Part shown: piece by piece, positions 12,311-23,374 of the stretch
Numbering within the stretch: position 1 is the first letter of the stretch
How the letters are laid out: each line of letters opens with the position of its first letter
DNA from: Cornus controversa
Lineage: Eukaryota > Streptophyta > Magnoliopsida > Cornales > Cornaceae
DNA length: 64,000 bases
Assembly: GCA_026545225.1 (NCBI GenBank)
Contig: CM048848.1
Location: 28,808,806-28,872,805, forward strand
Direction of reading: 5' to 3'
Made by a program: the position numbers and the translations under genes
Notes under the pieces: generated by a model
Seen by the model: the letters and a program-made list of their open reading frames with translations, nothing else
Databases searched by the model: none
What the model was told of the DNA's origin: nothing

Positions 12311-13484
12311 TGTAATACGCCTTAATTTTGAGGTTACGTAATTTTAATTTGGTGTTTTCTAATTGTCTAAATTGTTGATTGAGTGTTTTAAATGTTAAAT
12401 TTTTTACTAGTTTAAATTGTTATTGGGTGTCTTAAATGCTAAATGTTTTAGGTTGTTTTATTTATTTATTTATTTATTTTGGTTGGACTAGACTTTTGTA
12501 TTTTCTGTTTTTTTTTTCTTTATTCTTTTTTGGATTGGGCTAGGGAGAATTTGGGTTGAAATATTGAATTTAGGGTGGAGTATAATTTTTTAGGTATTGG
12601 GTTAGTGTATTTTAATATGGGCTAAGTATTATTTATTTATTTATTATTATTTTTTCTCTTGGATTTATGGAGGATTTGATTAGAATCTCTAAAAAACAAA
12701 AGAAAAAGAGAGAAAACCCTAGAGAGAGAGAGAAAAAGAAAGAGGAGCTGCTAGTGAGAGAAAGGGAGAGGGAGAACCTCACTGGTTCTAGAGAGAGAGA
12801 AACCGAGAGGGAAGAGAGGAGAAGGTGGCCCATGGTGGGTCTGTTGTAGTTCGCGTGGCGGTGATGGCTAAGGGCTACGGTGGTGATGGTGGCAGTGGAT
12901 TTTATGGTGGTTTATAGAGGCCATGGTAGCTAGTTCACTGTATGATGTAGTGGCTGAACTTGGGTCTTCACGGTAGCCATGGACGGCGACTGAAGGTTGG
13001 TTGTGCGGGTGCTTTGAGCTTCTATGGTGGCTGGTGAATTAAAGCTTCATGGGTGATGTGTTTGGTGGTTAATGGCTGGCTGAATGTGGTAGCTTGCTGG
13101 TAGTTAGAGGTGGCTGTTGGGTTTCTCCGGCGGCTTGATGGACTGGTCATGGTGGCCGCAAATGGTTATTCTTGGTGATGGCAGCGGCTTGTTTGGTTGG
13201 TAGCCTATGCACATGGCTTGGTGGCCTGTTTTAATGGTGGTTTGTTGTGCAATGGCAGTAAAGTTCCATGGTTGTGGTTAGTGAGCTTGGTAATCCGGTT
13301 GGTTTCGGCTGGTGTACTAGTTGGTGGAGACTCGATGTTAGTGTAGTTTCGGTCCATGGGTGGCTATTACGGTGGCCGAAGATGTGGTCGTGAGAATGAA
13401 ATTCTTAATGGCTGTAATGGGGTCTAGCTTGGCAGCTTACTTGTAGACTATGGCTGGCGGTTTTGATGGAGCAAAGTTGGTGGT

Positions 13485-14887
13485 TGATGTGGCTAAACTT
13501 GAATTAAAATTGTAAGCTTATTTTTGCCATTTTTCAAAATATAATTTAATCACTCGTAAGAGCACGAATCTTTGTGGATACGGTTCTATATAGAGGGTAT
13601 CGATCCCACGAGGACTAGTTGTTAATTGTCTTGAAGAAAGATTAATTCCACTTTAATTCTAAAAACAAGGTTTTGATTTTTGTTTATAAAACTATTGCAT
13701 GAATGTAAAATAATAAATTTAAAGAGTTAAAAGTTGGGAGAGAGAACTAGGGGTGGTTTCCACCACTAGCCATTCACATGTCCATAAGTGTAGCAAGCTT
13801 GGGATTTATAAATTAAATGTCCAACAATGTCATTAGGCTTGTGACCTCAATGACATATCAAAAGATTAATGTGTATGCAAACCTATCATAATCCATCTTC
13901 AACAAGCGTAGTTCTTCAACCTAACTAACTACCCTACTCTCTAAGTGAACCTAAATGCATCCAAACTACCTTATCTTGGCATGGTTTATACAAGCAAGAA
14001 CAACACATTCCATTTAAACACCATTGCTTAGCGATCACTTACACTTTTTGTAGAAGATGCAAGTGTTGTGCATTCATAAGATGGATTCTACTCTAAGACA
14101 AGAATAAAATCAACATTAAATGAATATATATAAGAAATATATAAGTGTACATTGTCACTAGACTAAATAATCAACATTTAATACAAATCCCAAATAATGC
14201 TACAAAAATGGACAAGTTTACATGGCTAGGGGTTTCACCCACACCCTAGTAGAGAAGTTAGTTGGTCATGGCAGCCTTGCACTCTTCCATTGATGGAGAA
14301 AATGAAGCTTCAAGGTCTGGTTCAACTCTTTCTTCCCCTCTCCCGAAAGTCTCTAAGTGTGTATATTGTGTATGAGAGAAAATGGCTCCTTTTGTGCTTT
14401 ATGGCCTTTTTTTCAACATTGGGACCCACCATATATATATATATATATCAATATATATACCAACTAGAGCTATAATATCTCCATGTGTCTTGTTCAAGTC
14501 AGACAATCCCTCCAAGTTGTGCAAAAAGAGGGATTTTGCTGCAAGTGGGAAGAGCAGGTGAGCAAGTGGGCAAGTGGGTCTGTAGAATCTCGATCAATCG
14601 AAATTGGAATCTCGATTGATCGAGATTTCGATCAATCAAAATTCAAGTCTCGATCAATCGAGATCTCAATTGATTGAGATCAAGGTCTCGATTGATCGAG
14701 ATGCCTTGGCTTTATTTCTGAATTCTTCTCTTCAGCTGCAAATAGCCTCAAACCTTGCTCCTTTTACTACAAAACCTGCAATACATCAAAAATAAAAAAA
14801 TATCATAAACGTATCTCGTTAAACGTAATAACGGGACTAACATATGCAATAAAGAGGGTTCAAATACATAGTATTGAACACTTATCA
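13485..14887 (-). mobile_element. Solo LTR, Athila/Tat-like
   Basis: On the minus strand it starts TGATAAGTGTTCAATAC and ends GCCACATCA. The TSD GTGGT lies on both sides (13480-13484 and 14888-14892). Near its 3' end the minus strand has CCTCGTGGGATCGATACCC, a phrase I associate with Athila/Tat-group LTRs; the lineage call rests on that only. No internal region is present, so it is a solo LTR of 1.4 kb inserted in LTR E1. Confidence 0.8.
14585..14705. repeat. TCGATCAATCGA / TCGATTGATCGA palindrome tract
   Basis: About seven copies of a 12-16-base imperfect palindrome, TCTCGATCAATCGAGA or its TTGA variant, are spaced about 18-20 bases apart. They lie 180-300 bases from the 5' end (minus orientation) of the solo LTR, so in the presumed U3. 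They resemble tracts in other LTRs of the window. Confidence 0.85.
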
Positions 14888-15689
14888 GTGGTGCCGAGAT
14901 GGTTTTGGCTGGACGGTTCTTTCGTGGTGGTGCATGGTGTTATCAATGGTGTACATTCCAACCATACTAATTGAAGGTTGTGTCTTCATGATTTGAGGTG
15001 GCAATGTATTTCCATGATGGCTGGGGTCTTTAGTGGTTATCTATGGAGTTTCATGGTGGTCGGTTGCCATGATAAAGAGATGGTCAAGTTTGTGAAGGTG
15101 ACTGGTGTGTGCTGGGAAGTTGGTGATGGTGTATGGGCCAGATGAAATGGGTTGGCCTACATGGTTGAGATTGTGTTGGTTATAGAAAAGGTGGACAATG
15201 AACTAGGCTACACAATTAAATTGGGCCCACTAATTTAGTGAACCAAATTAAAAATTGAATTTGGATCATTCAAGTTGGGCTCTGTTTGGGCAAATGAAAT
15301 TGGACTGGGCCAGAATTTAAATGTTGGCCCACTATCAATTTAAAATGAAACTGGATTGATTTTATGGGCTTGGCTTAACATTGGACCGGACAAAAATTGT
15401 GGGCTTTGGATTTCCGGATTGGCAATGGATTCGCGGGCTTCCGAATAAAAAATCGAGGCAAGTTGATACTTGCTTTTTTCTCCTATTCGGCTATATTTAA
15501 TTTACGTATGTTTTATATATATGTGCATACGTGATTTAATGTGTATAGAATTTATATATATATATATATATAAATTCGATGTGTTAGTATTTTTAAATAT
15601 TTACTTGCATTAAATGTATATATATATATATATATTGAAAATTATTATGTGTACTAATATATATATAAATAAATATATATATATATTGA

Positions 15690-16660
15690 TTACTATGCAC
15701 ATGGTGATTTAAATTGCTATATTTGAAACTATGTTTTGCAATTTAAATCGTGGTTGATAAAGGTGTTTGTGTTATTGTAATACCCCGCTCTAACACATGG
15801 TATGATATTATCCGCTTTGGGCCTAAGCTCGCACGATTTTGCTCTTGGATTTTATCCCAAAAGCTCTCATACCATTTTGAATAGAACATACTACATATAA
15901 GCATATCCCCTTTTCCACACCCAGGATATGTGGGTTTGAGTACCCTAAACCCTGTTAGTGTGGTAGCTCAGCCTAGTGTCTATCTTCGCACCAGCCCACT
16001 CACACCCGTCCACAAAGGTTACTATAATCCACCCCCTACGAGGCCCAACGTCCTCGTCGGCACACTTCCGGCTAGGTTTAGGCTCTGATACCAACTGTAA
16101 TACCCCGCTCCAACACATGGTATGATATTGTCTGCTTTGGGCACAAGCCCGCACGGTTTTGCTCTTAGGTTTTACCCCAAAAGGCCTCATACCATTTTGA
16201 AGAGAACATACTACATATAAGCACATCCCCTTTTTCACACCCAGGCGATGTGGGATTGAGTACCCTGTACCCTGTCAGTGTGGTAGCTCAGCCCAGTATC
16301 TATCTTCGCACCCGCCCACTCACACCCGTCCACAAAGATAGACACTGAGCTGAGCTACCACACTGACAGGGTATAGGGTACTCAATCCCACATCGCCTGG
16401 GTGTGGAAAAGGGGATGTGCTTATATGTAGTATGTTCTCTTCAAAATGGTATGAGGCCTTTTGGGGTAAAACCCTAGAGCAAAACCATGCGGGCTTAGGC
16501 CCAAAGCGGACAATATCATACCATGTGTTGGAGCGGGGTATTACAGTTATAATTTATTTACGTGATAACTATGGATATGGGGATTTAAATTGTTTTATTT
16601 GAAATTATGTTTTTGCAATTTAAATCATGGTTGATAAAGGTGATTGTGTTGTAATTTATT
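15690..16660 (+). repeat. Tandem duplication (about 107 bp) within LTR E1, split by the TRIM
   Basis: The sequence GGTTGATAAAGGTG, with its upstream ATTTAAATTG and downstream AATTTATT..ACGTG context, occurs just left of the TRIM and again at about 16565-16660. With the TRIM and one GTTAT removed, the two copies are adjacent, so the TRIM landed in a pre-existing diverged tandem repeat. Confidence 0.7.
15776..16545. mobile_element. TRIM retrotransposon with inverted (fold-back) LTRs
   Basis: The TSD GTTAT flanks it at 15771-15775 and 16546-16550. From the left it has a minus-orientation LTR (15776-16026, 251 bp), an internal region of about 70 bp (16027-16095) and a second minus LTR (16096-16337, truncated). 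A plus-orientation LTR piece (16338-16545) follows, which is the inverted copy of 16096-16303. The internal region has a primer-binding site on the minus strand (TTGGTATCAGAGCC, matching the initiator Met tRNA 3' end) and a purine tract (GTAGGGGGTGGA) next to the next LTR. There is no coding capacity. Both outer ends are the same LTR 3' terminus, GGGGTATTACA, which is not the normal TRIM arrangement. Confidence 0.8.
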
Positions 16661-17404
16661 CACGTGTTTTGATACTTCAGTGCAATTGGTGTATTATTTT
16701 ATGTGCATTATTTGTTAATGTGCATGTGTGTGCTTGTTAACTTTTTTGTACAATTAAATGTGTTCGTTGACTAAATTGTGCATTTAAATTGTGTTATTGT
16801 ATATATAAAATGGTAATTGTTTGTTTGCACTCTTGGATGTAAAATTGGTACATTGAAATTATGTCATGTTATGTGCACAAATTGTACACGGTTGCTTGTA
16901 CTTGCCAATATGTTTTGTCCATTTAAATTAATTGAATGTTAAATGTTTTATGATTAAATTGTTATATTGGATGGTATTACTTCTTTATATATAAATTAAA
17001 TTATTTTGAGATTATGACGCAAAAGTCAACTTGCTGCGGCAATGAAAAATTGTTCAGCATATCCTTGTTGAGCTATGAGCTCACTCCCTCCTAGACTTTG
17101 CAGGTTAGGTTACTGACATGGGTACAATTTATGGGACTTCGTAGTATTGGTCGAAGAGGTCGTAGTGTGGGACCATAGAATTCACTTCTGTCTAGTTTTT
17201 GAAATATTGTATATTTTTGAGGATTTGTATGGAAAAAATATATTTAATATTATCTTCCAATGTAATAGCATTTGTACAGGACTTTATGTATAAAGGTACT
17301 ATTTTGAGACTTTAGATTTCCCTTTCTTCCTTTATTTTATTTTAATTTTGTTTTTATTTGTTTTTCACATCCTGGATTTCTCTTCGAAAATTCGGGGTGT
17401 GACA

Positions 17405-18405
17405 GCTCACCCCTTTATTCTAAACTCTTTTTATAGATAAGGTACTGATGACGGATGGGATTTGAGTGTTCAAGTGTGACTCTAGTAACATTTTGCTATC
17501 TTTTGGATATTGTACATATATTTTGCTTATATGTGTCGGCTTGTTGCATGAGACTTCATTTTGAGTTGTAGTTATGTTTTGGGCAAATGTAACTTTGATG
17601 TATGCTTGGACCTTGAATTTATTACATATGATAAGACAATGGATTTGTTTATGTAATGCTTGTGATAACACTTAGTTTATCTAATGGATGTTTTCAAGAT
17701 TAATGGATTATGTTTGTGAAGGAAGATGATTCACATGGATGTATGATTTAATCATGAGTATGATTTAAAATGTGGGATTGATGTTAGTACCTTTCATTTA
17801 TTTTATGAACGATGTATGGAAGATTCTAGGTTGATAGAATGGGATTAGAGTTAAAAATGAGCAAGGTGAGAGGTTGCAACATTTTCTGTAGGTGCATTAG
17901 TAAGGACATTTTGATGCATCGAAAAACCTGCAGGGATTTGGAATATCAAAAGTGCCGAGAGTGTGTTTTGGTCGATAGATGGTCGATACATGTACAATGC
18001 ATCGAACTTACGATGCATCGAAATGACATCAAACTTTCAATAGATCGAAATGATCACTTCGATGCATCGAAGTGTATGGATTCTTATTTCTTACAAAGGG
18101 ATGTATGGGGATGTTTGAGGGGCGCATTAGGGTTTGTATGGTCTGCAGTGCACGTACATACGTGTACATTTGAAAAGTATGCTTCCGCGGGATATGAAAG
18201 ATATGATAGGGTCATTAGGGTTAACGAACGGGTTCACCTTAGTTTTCGGGACTCAGAAATCGAGGCGCGATAGAATAGTATCAGAGCTTGATATTAAGGT
18301 GAGATTGGTGTCGGAATGGTTCATGTGGTTAAGTGAACGAGTTCACACTTGGAACTCGGGGTCTGTCTGGGAGAGTCTTGGAGGTCTGAATTTCGGGGCA
18401 TGACA
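17405..18405 (+). mobile_element. LTR 'E0', right part
   Basis: The sequence resumes after the E1 target duplication and ends TTTCGGGGCATGACA, a typical gypsy LTR 3' end. It carries a palindrome tract 330-510 bases before that end. No TSD matching the following TGGAT was found at the presumed start, so E0 may be truncated. Confidence 0.6.
17895..18075. repeat. GATGCATCGAA palindrome tract in LTR E0
   Basis: Repeated GATGCATCGAA, with TTCGATGCATCGAA complete at 18059-18072, plus variants GGTCGATACATG and CAATAGATCGAA. The TCGATGCATCGA core is a perfect 12-base palindrome. The tract sits at the same relative place as the tracts in C and D but has a different core. Confidence 0.8.
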
Positions 18406-18760
18406 TGGATATGGACATATAAGTGCCGATCAATCTAAATTAATAATTGAATATTTATTATTTCACTTTTAATTAATAAGTCTTTAATAAAACTTATGAA
18501 CTTTGCTAAGGTGTATACCATTTTATTAAAACCGAACCAAACGCTTAGATTTACTATTGATTAAACTAATCAAACCATAATAAATTAGCTAGCATAGATG
18601 TAAATCTTAGGAGTATGTTCCAAAACATATGATCAACCAAAACCCAACATATTTGAGAAAAATCAATAAGAACCGAATTATTTAGGATAAACTATGTCCT
18701 AAGATTAATAATGGACCGATGTTTAGAAATACAGGCCAAAAAGAATGTAAAAAACCAAAT
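18406..18760. other. AT-rich flank, unassigned
   Basis: No motif recognised. It lies between the LTR E0 end and the first readable part of the pararetrovirus-like insertion, and may be the decayed upstream part of the latter. Confidence 0.35.
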
Positions 18761-19466
18761 TGCTTGTTCCAAACAAGGACAACAATGTTGCGATAAAATT
18801 TTACAAGAAAATTGGAAAGTAGGTTGTAACCCAACCTATTATAAAACGAAAAAGAAAATTTCAAAAAATAAAAGTTTTAAAAAATGAAAAACATTTCGTT
18901 GAAAAAAGTGGAATACAGAAAAAACTCCTTCCAAGAAAAAGAAGTATATTAGGAAGAAAAAATCTTCTCCAAAAAAGGAATCAACTTCTAAAAAGACAGA
19001 ATGTAGATGTTACATCTGTAATGAAATAGGTCATATTTTTCCAAATTGCCCAAACAAGGGAAAAGGAACTAGAAAAATGATCAAAATGATAGAAGAGAAA
19101 AATCTCGAAATCATTTTCGGCTATGAAATATCTGATCCTGAAGATATTATTTATGAAATTTCAAGTGAAGATGAATCTTCAGATGAAGAATTAGTCTTTA
19201 TGCTAAATACCACCTCAACAACTAATGACACCATAAGACTTGGAGATGTCATTAATGAAGAAGTTTCTTTCACAGAAGAACAACTTCAACAAATGCAAAA
19301 AATGAAAATTATCCAAAAAGAAGAAATTTATAAAATTTCTCCCTTTACTAAATTTAACCCATTTTCTGCTAGAGTCTTTGAACAATTTAGTGGAAATACC
19401 TCTGCTAAATGTACTGCCGATGGTACTGTCGAACTTAGTATCTTCACAAAGGATAAAAATGCCTGA
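18761..19466 (+). pseudogene. Endogenous pararetrovirus (Caulimoviridae-like) fragment: coat-protein C-terminal part with zinc knuckle
   Basis: The plus strand encodes a strongly basic, lysine-rich stretch, then a CCHC knuckle (C-X2-C-X4-H-X4-C, codons from 19008 to 19049), then an acidic serine/glutamate/aspartate tail. This is the layout of a caulimovirid coat protein C-terminus. Two in-frame TGA codons interrupt the basic region upstream (near 18890 and 18907), and the frame ends at TGA 19464-19466. From 19077 to that stop the frame is open for 129 codons. Ty3/gypsy gag is an alternative for the knuckle alone, but the movement-protein-like sequence directly downstream favours a pararetrovirus. 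The copy is old and inactive. Confidence 0.6.
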
Positions 19467-19644
19467 TGGAAGAAGAAATATCCTGAGGTTAGATATGTTC
19501 ATATTGGAATCATACAAATAAAGATAACCTCTTTATACAGATTAGGATGTGATATTCCAATATTAGTCTTGGTTTCTGATAATCGATTCAAAAACCCAGT
19601 CAAAGCTTTAATTGGAGGAATGCAATCCAATTTAGTGCATAAAG

Positions 19645-20282
19645 TGTAATACCCCGCTCCAACACATGGTATGATATTGTCTGCTTTGGGCCTGAGCCCG
19701 CACGGTTTTGCTCTTGGATTTTACCCCAAAAGGCCTCATACCATTTAAAGAGAACATACTACATATAAGCACATCCCCTTTTCCACACCCAGGTAATGTG
19801 GGATTGAGCACCTTCTACCCTGTCAGTGTGGTAGCTCAGCCCAGTGTCTATCTTCGCACCCGCCCACTCACACCCGTCCACAAGGGTTACTACAATCCAC
19901 CCCCTACGAGGCCCGACGTCCAGGTCGGCACACTTCCGGCTGAGTTCAGGCTCTGATACCAACTGTAATACCCGGTCCAACACATGGTATGATATTGTCC
20001 GCTTTGGGTCTGAGCCAGCACGGTTTTGCTCTTGGGTTTTACCCCAAAAGGCCTCATACCATTTGAAGAGAACACACTACATATAAACACATCCCCTTTT
20101 CCACACCCAGACGATGTGGGATTGCGCACCCTGTACCCTGTCAGTGTGGTAGCTCAGCCCAGTGTCTATCTTCGCACCTGCCCACTCACACCTGTCCACA
20201 AGGGTTACTACAATCCACCCCCCTACGAGGCCCGACGTCCTCGTCGTTACACTTCCGGCTGGGTTCAGGCTTTGATACCAAA
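19645..20282 (-). mobile_element. TRIM portion of element F
   Basis: Two LTRs of about 250 bp, each followed by an internal segment of about 70 bp with the Met-tRNA primer site (complement of CTCTGATACC) and the purine tract complement CCACCCCCTACG. They are closely similar to the TRIM at 15776-16545. There is no third TRIM LTR; a gypsy LTR begins where it should start. Confidence 0.85.
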
Positions 20283-20985
20283 TGAAATACCTCCCAGAAA
20301 ATTTCGTGCAAGAGGTGGCCAGTCTCATACACAAAACCTGAGGAATATTAACCACTGATAGCAACAAGCATAGATGCAAAAGATAGAAATAGAATAATTA
20401 CTAAAAGCTTAACAGAAATCCCATTGAATTGAAATAATTGATAAATAAATAATTATATTCTGGTAATACAATTTGGAAGTCCCGTAACCCAAGGACCCCT
20501 TAACCAGAAAGAACAAAAGTTTAACACTTAAATTGAAAACCAAAACCAAAACCTCTAAATGAGTTCATAGTTTTATTCCTAAAGAAAAAGTAGATTCCTA
20601 CCCTGTGACTGATGAGAGTAGATGTCTATCACAGCCCAACCCTAGTACTCTATCCTCGCGGGGGAAACTGTCTGGGACCTGAAATATCAACAAAGTGGGT
20701 TAAACCCACGAGCAAGTTCTATCTACTACATCCCAATCAGAGAACCAATATACATACCCTAAATGTGAGGGACATAAGAGATAGATATACGTGCAACCAT
20801 TCAGATTATTCCTTATTCAATTCATGCGTTTAAAAATAGAAATCATCTCATATATTTCCTCAACAACCCTTACTATGTAAAAACGATCACCTTCTTTACG
20901 TTCACAAATAAAGATACATATCTATGCATTTTATTAAATCTACGCAATCATGATATGTCAAATATAATGCATGAATACCTTAATA

Positions 20986-21180
20986 GGTATGGGCGATCCT
21001 GACACGCCGGGCAATCCTTACATACCAAATAAAAAGTGTAGATACCTTATTAGGTATGGGCGATCCTGACACGCCGGGCAATCCTTACATGCCAAATAAA
21101 AAGTATGGATACCTTATTAGGTATGGGCGATCCTGACACGCTGGGCAATCCTTACATGCCAAATAAAAAGTACAGATGCA
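20986..21180. repeat. Three-copy 67-bp minisatellite inside the gypsy LTR
   Basis: Units start GGTATGGGCGATCCTGACAC at 20986, 21053 and 21120. The same array, with a 66-bp period, is present in both LTRs of element A (from 43656 and from about 51083), always with three copies, so it is a family feature. Confidence 0.9.
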
Positions 21181-22087
21181 TTCCCAATATGAAATAATAA
21201 ATAAACAAGATGCATTATGATTTTTAATTTGCACAAACTACAAATTTGAATTATCTATTATGCAATTATCACCGTATGACAAATCATCCACAAGTGAACC
21301 ATAATCAAGTATCCCATGGGCATTTATATCTTTAAAAATAAATACAATCAATTAAATCAAATAACCCAAACATCCATTAGAGAAGCAATTTCCCAACCCA
21401 ACCTCCAATGCACTCAAATCTACGAGGGAGTCTAAACCTACTCTTATCTACGTTTCTGGGCCTATTCTACTTCTAAGAACCCTATTAAAACATTCTAGAA
21501 TTTTTTGAAATTTTAAAATATTTTTAATAAATAAAAGAAGGTGAAAATCCAACTTTTAGACACTTTAAAAATTAATTGAACACCAAGGGAAGCTCATTTC
21601 GAGATGCAAATTTGAACCCAAGTTTATTTAATCTCCAAACAGTTACAGAAAAATTTTGGAAATTTTGGAATTACAAAAGTATTTTCTAAAATTACAGAAA
21701 GTGGAAAAAACCAACTTTTGGACACTTTAAAAATCAATTGAACAACAAGGAAATATCATTTTGAGTTGAAACTTTAAACCCAAGTGTATTTAACCTCCAA
21801 AGAGTTACAATAAAAATTTGGGAATTTTTGGAGTTGTAAAAGTATTTTCTAAAATTACAAAAAGTGAAAAAGACAGCTTTTGGGCACATTAAAAATTAAT
21901 TGGACAACAAGAGAAAATTATCTTAAGTTGAAAATTTAAAAACAAGTGTATTTAACATCCAGTATCATACAGTAAAAATTTCAAAATTTTTGGAATCATG
22001 AAAGTATTTTTAAAAAAATGATTTTTCAAATTTTCAAGTTTTTCCAAAATTTTCAAAAATATAAAAAAAATATCAAAACATTTCAGA

Positions 22088-22345
22088 ATGGGCCCATAGT
22101 GGACCCAGTGGTGGGGCCCCGCGAGTGGGGCCCAAAACAATTTTTCCCGGCACCAGCCGGCGCCGGCGCCGACCCCACGCCAGGCACGCGCCGGACAGGC
22201 GCGTGGGGAAGCGCCCAGCGCTGGGCTTCTTCCCTAGCGCGTCCAACAGCGCGCACAGTGCGCTGCCGGCGACTTCCCAGCGATGGTCCGACCTCCTCCG
22301 GCCACCGTTCGCCTCCATTTTTGCGCCTTTCTTCTCCTCTCGACG
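22088..22345. repeat. GC-rich, hairpin-forming island in the gypsy LTR
   Basis: Within a very AT-rich LTR about 260 bp is strongly GC-rich, with runs such as GGCGCCGGCGCC and complementary blocks (GTGGGGAAGCGCCC / GGGCTTCTTCCC). Matching but shorter islands lie at 44530-44690 and 52185-52360 in element A. Short open frames crossing it on both strands look like by-products of the composition. Confidence 0.75.
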
Positions 22346-23374
22346 CCGTCTACCTATTGGTGTAAAAAGCCCCATCCGAAACGGCCCGAATCAAAAACCC
22401 CCAATTCACAAGTTCTAGGGTTCTTCGCAAAATTTAAAAATTTAAAATTAAATTACTCACGATCTGTTTCCCTAAGGATCCAGGGTTGTTTACAAGACAA
22501 TAACAACATAGTAGGTTCACGATTTAACATCTATTTACATCCAAAAATCATGCATGACCAATTTTTCTTAATACAACATACATATACATGAATATATGTG
22601 CATATATATCCTTACATAAATAAAATCAACCTATTCTATATACAATCATCATAGTTAAATCTCACGAAATTTATCAACAACAGAAAAATATAAACATACA
22701 ATTAAACTACAAACTTTCAATATAAATAAAATCCTCAAACCTAGACTATGCATACGGATTCAAAGGGGAAGAGAAGAATCAAACTTGCCTTTTTCTGACG
22801 AATCAACTTGTTCACCCGATCGTCACTCCCTTCCCTCTTTCGTTTACTCTCTCTTAGATCTGTGCGTAAAACAACGGCAAAAACCCTAATTTCTTCTTTT
22901 TCCTTTTTGTCTTAATTATTATTCTATTATTGATTTTTCTAAAACTAAATAAAATCAAAATAATAATAATAATAGCAATAATAATATAATTATCACCCTG
23001 GCCCAACATTTTAATCATAACCTTAGCCCACTCATTCTAGCCCAAATTTCTCCCTAGCTCAAACCAAAACATTTAAATAAAATAACACACAATTAATAAC
23101 AATTCACATAAAATGATAAAAAAATAAACAGAGAAATTTAAATGAAATGAATTGAATCTATAAAACCTAAGCAGTCCATATAAAATGATAAGATGCATAT
23201 ATAAAAGAAACGCAACTCACCAAAAATGATAATTTATAGAAAAAAACATTTCACATGAATTAATAAAATAAAGTAATAATATAAAGAAATTCAATTTCTT
23301 TAAAATAATAGACATCTAAATTTTTCGGGGTATTACATTCTTCCCCCCTAAAAGAGGAATTCCGTCCTCGGAAT

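Larger units (their letters stand above)
12311..17404 (+). mobile_element. Solo LTR 'E1' with two nested insertions
   Basis: It begins TGTAATACGCC, ends TTCGGGGTGTGACA, and is flanked by GCTCA on both sides (12306-12310 and 17405-17409). Subtracting the nested elements leaves about 2.9 kb with no gag or pol, so it reads as a solo LTR produced by LTR-LTR recombination. The start and end motifs are those of plant Ty3/gypsy LTRs. It contains a G/T-skewed stretch rich in TGGTGG (12840-13480 and 14893-15200) and TA microsatellites near 15550-15685. Confidence 0.8.
20283..23337 (-). mobile_element. Complete gypsy LTR of element F
   Basis: In plus orientation it runs TGAAATACCTCCC ... TTTTTCGGGGTATTACA (3055 bp), i.e. 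TGTAATACCCCG...GGTATTTCA on the coding strand. It matches the element A LTRs (42952-45628 and 50379-53296) along its length. It is followed at 23338 by TTCTTCCCCCCT, the complement of the polypurine tract, so it is the 3' LTR of the pol remains to its right. Confidence 0.9.

Noticed and set aside
12633-12849. Opposed 60-66-codon frames rich in Glu/Arg or Ser/Leu
   Set aside because: Translation of a GA-rich simple sequence in the LTR.
15776-20282. TRIM repeats considered as Cassandra elements or 5S rRNA-derived sequence
   Set aside because: The LTRs show CCCACAT..TGGGTGTGG-like words, but none of the 5S promoter boxes that define Cassandra were seen.
22018-22591. Overlapping 60-115-codon frames across the GC islands (also 44448-44926 and 52089-52658)
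   Set aside because: Open in several frames and both strands at once, as expected for GC-rich sequence; Pro/Arg/Ala-rich with no motif.
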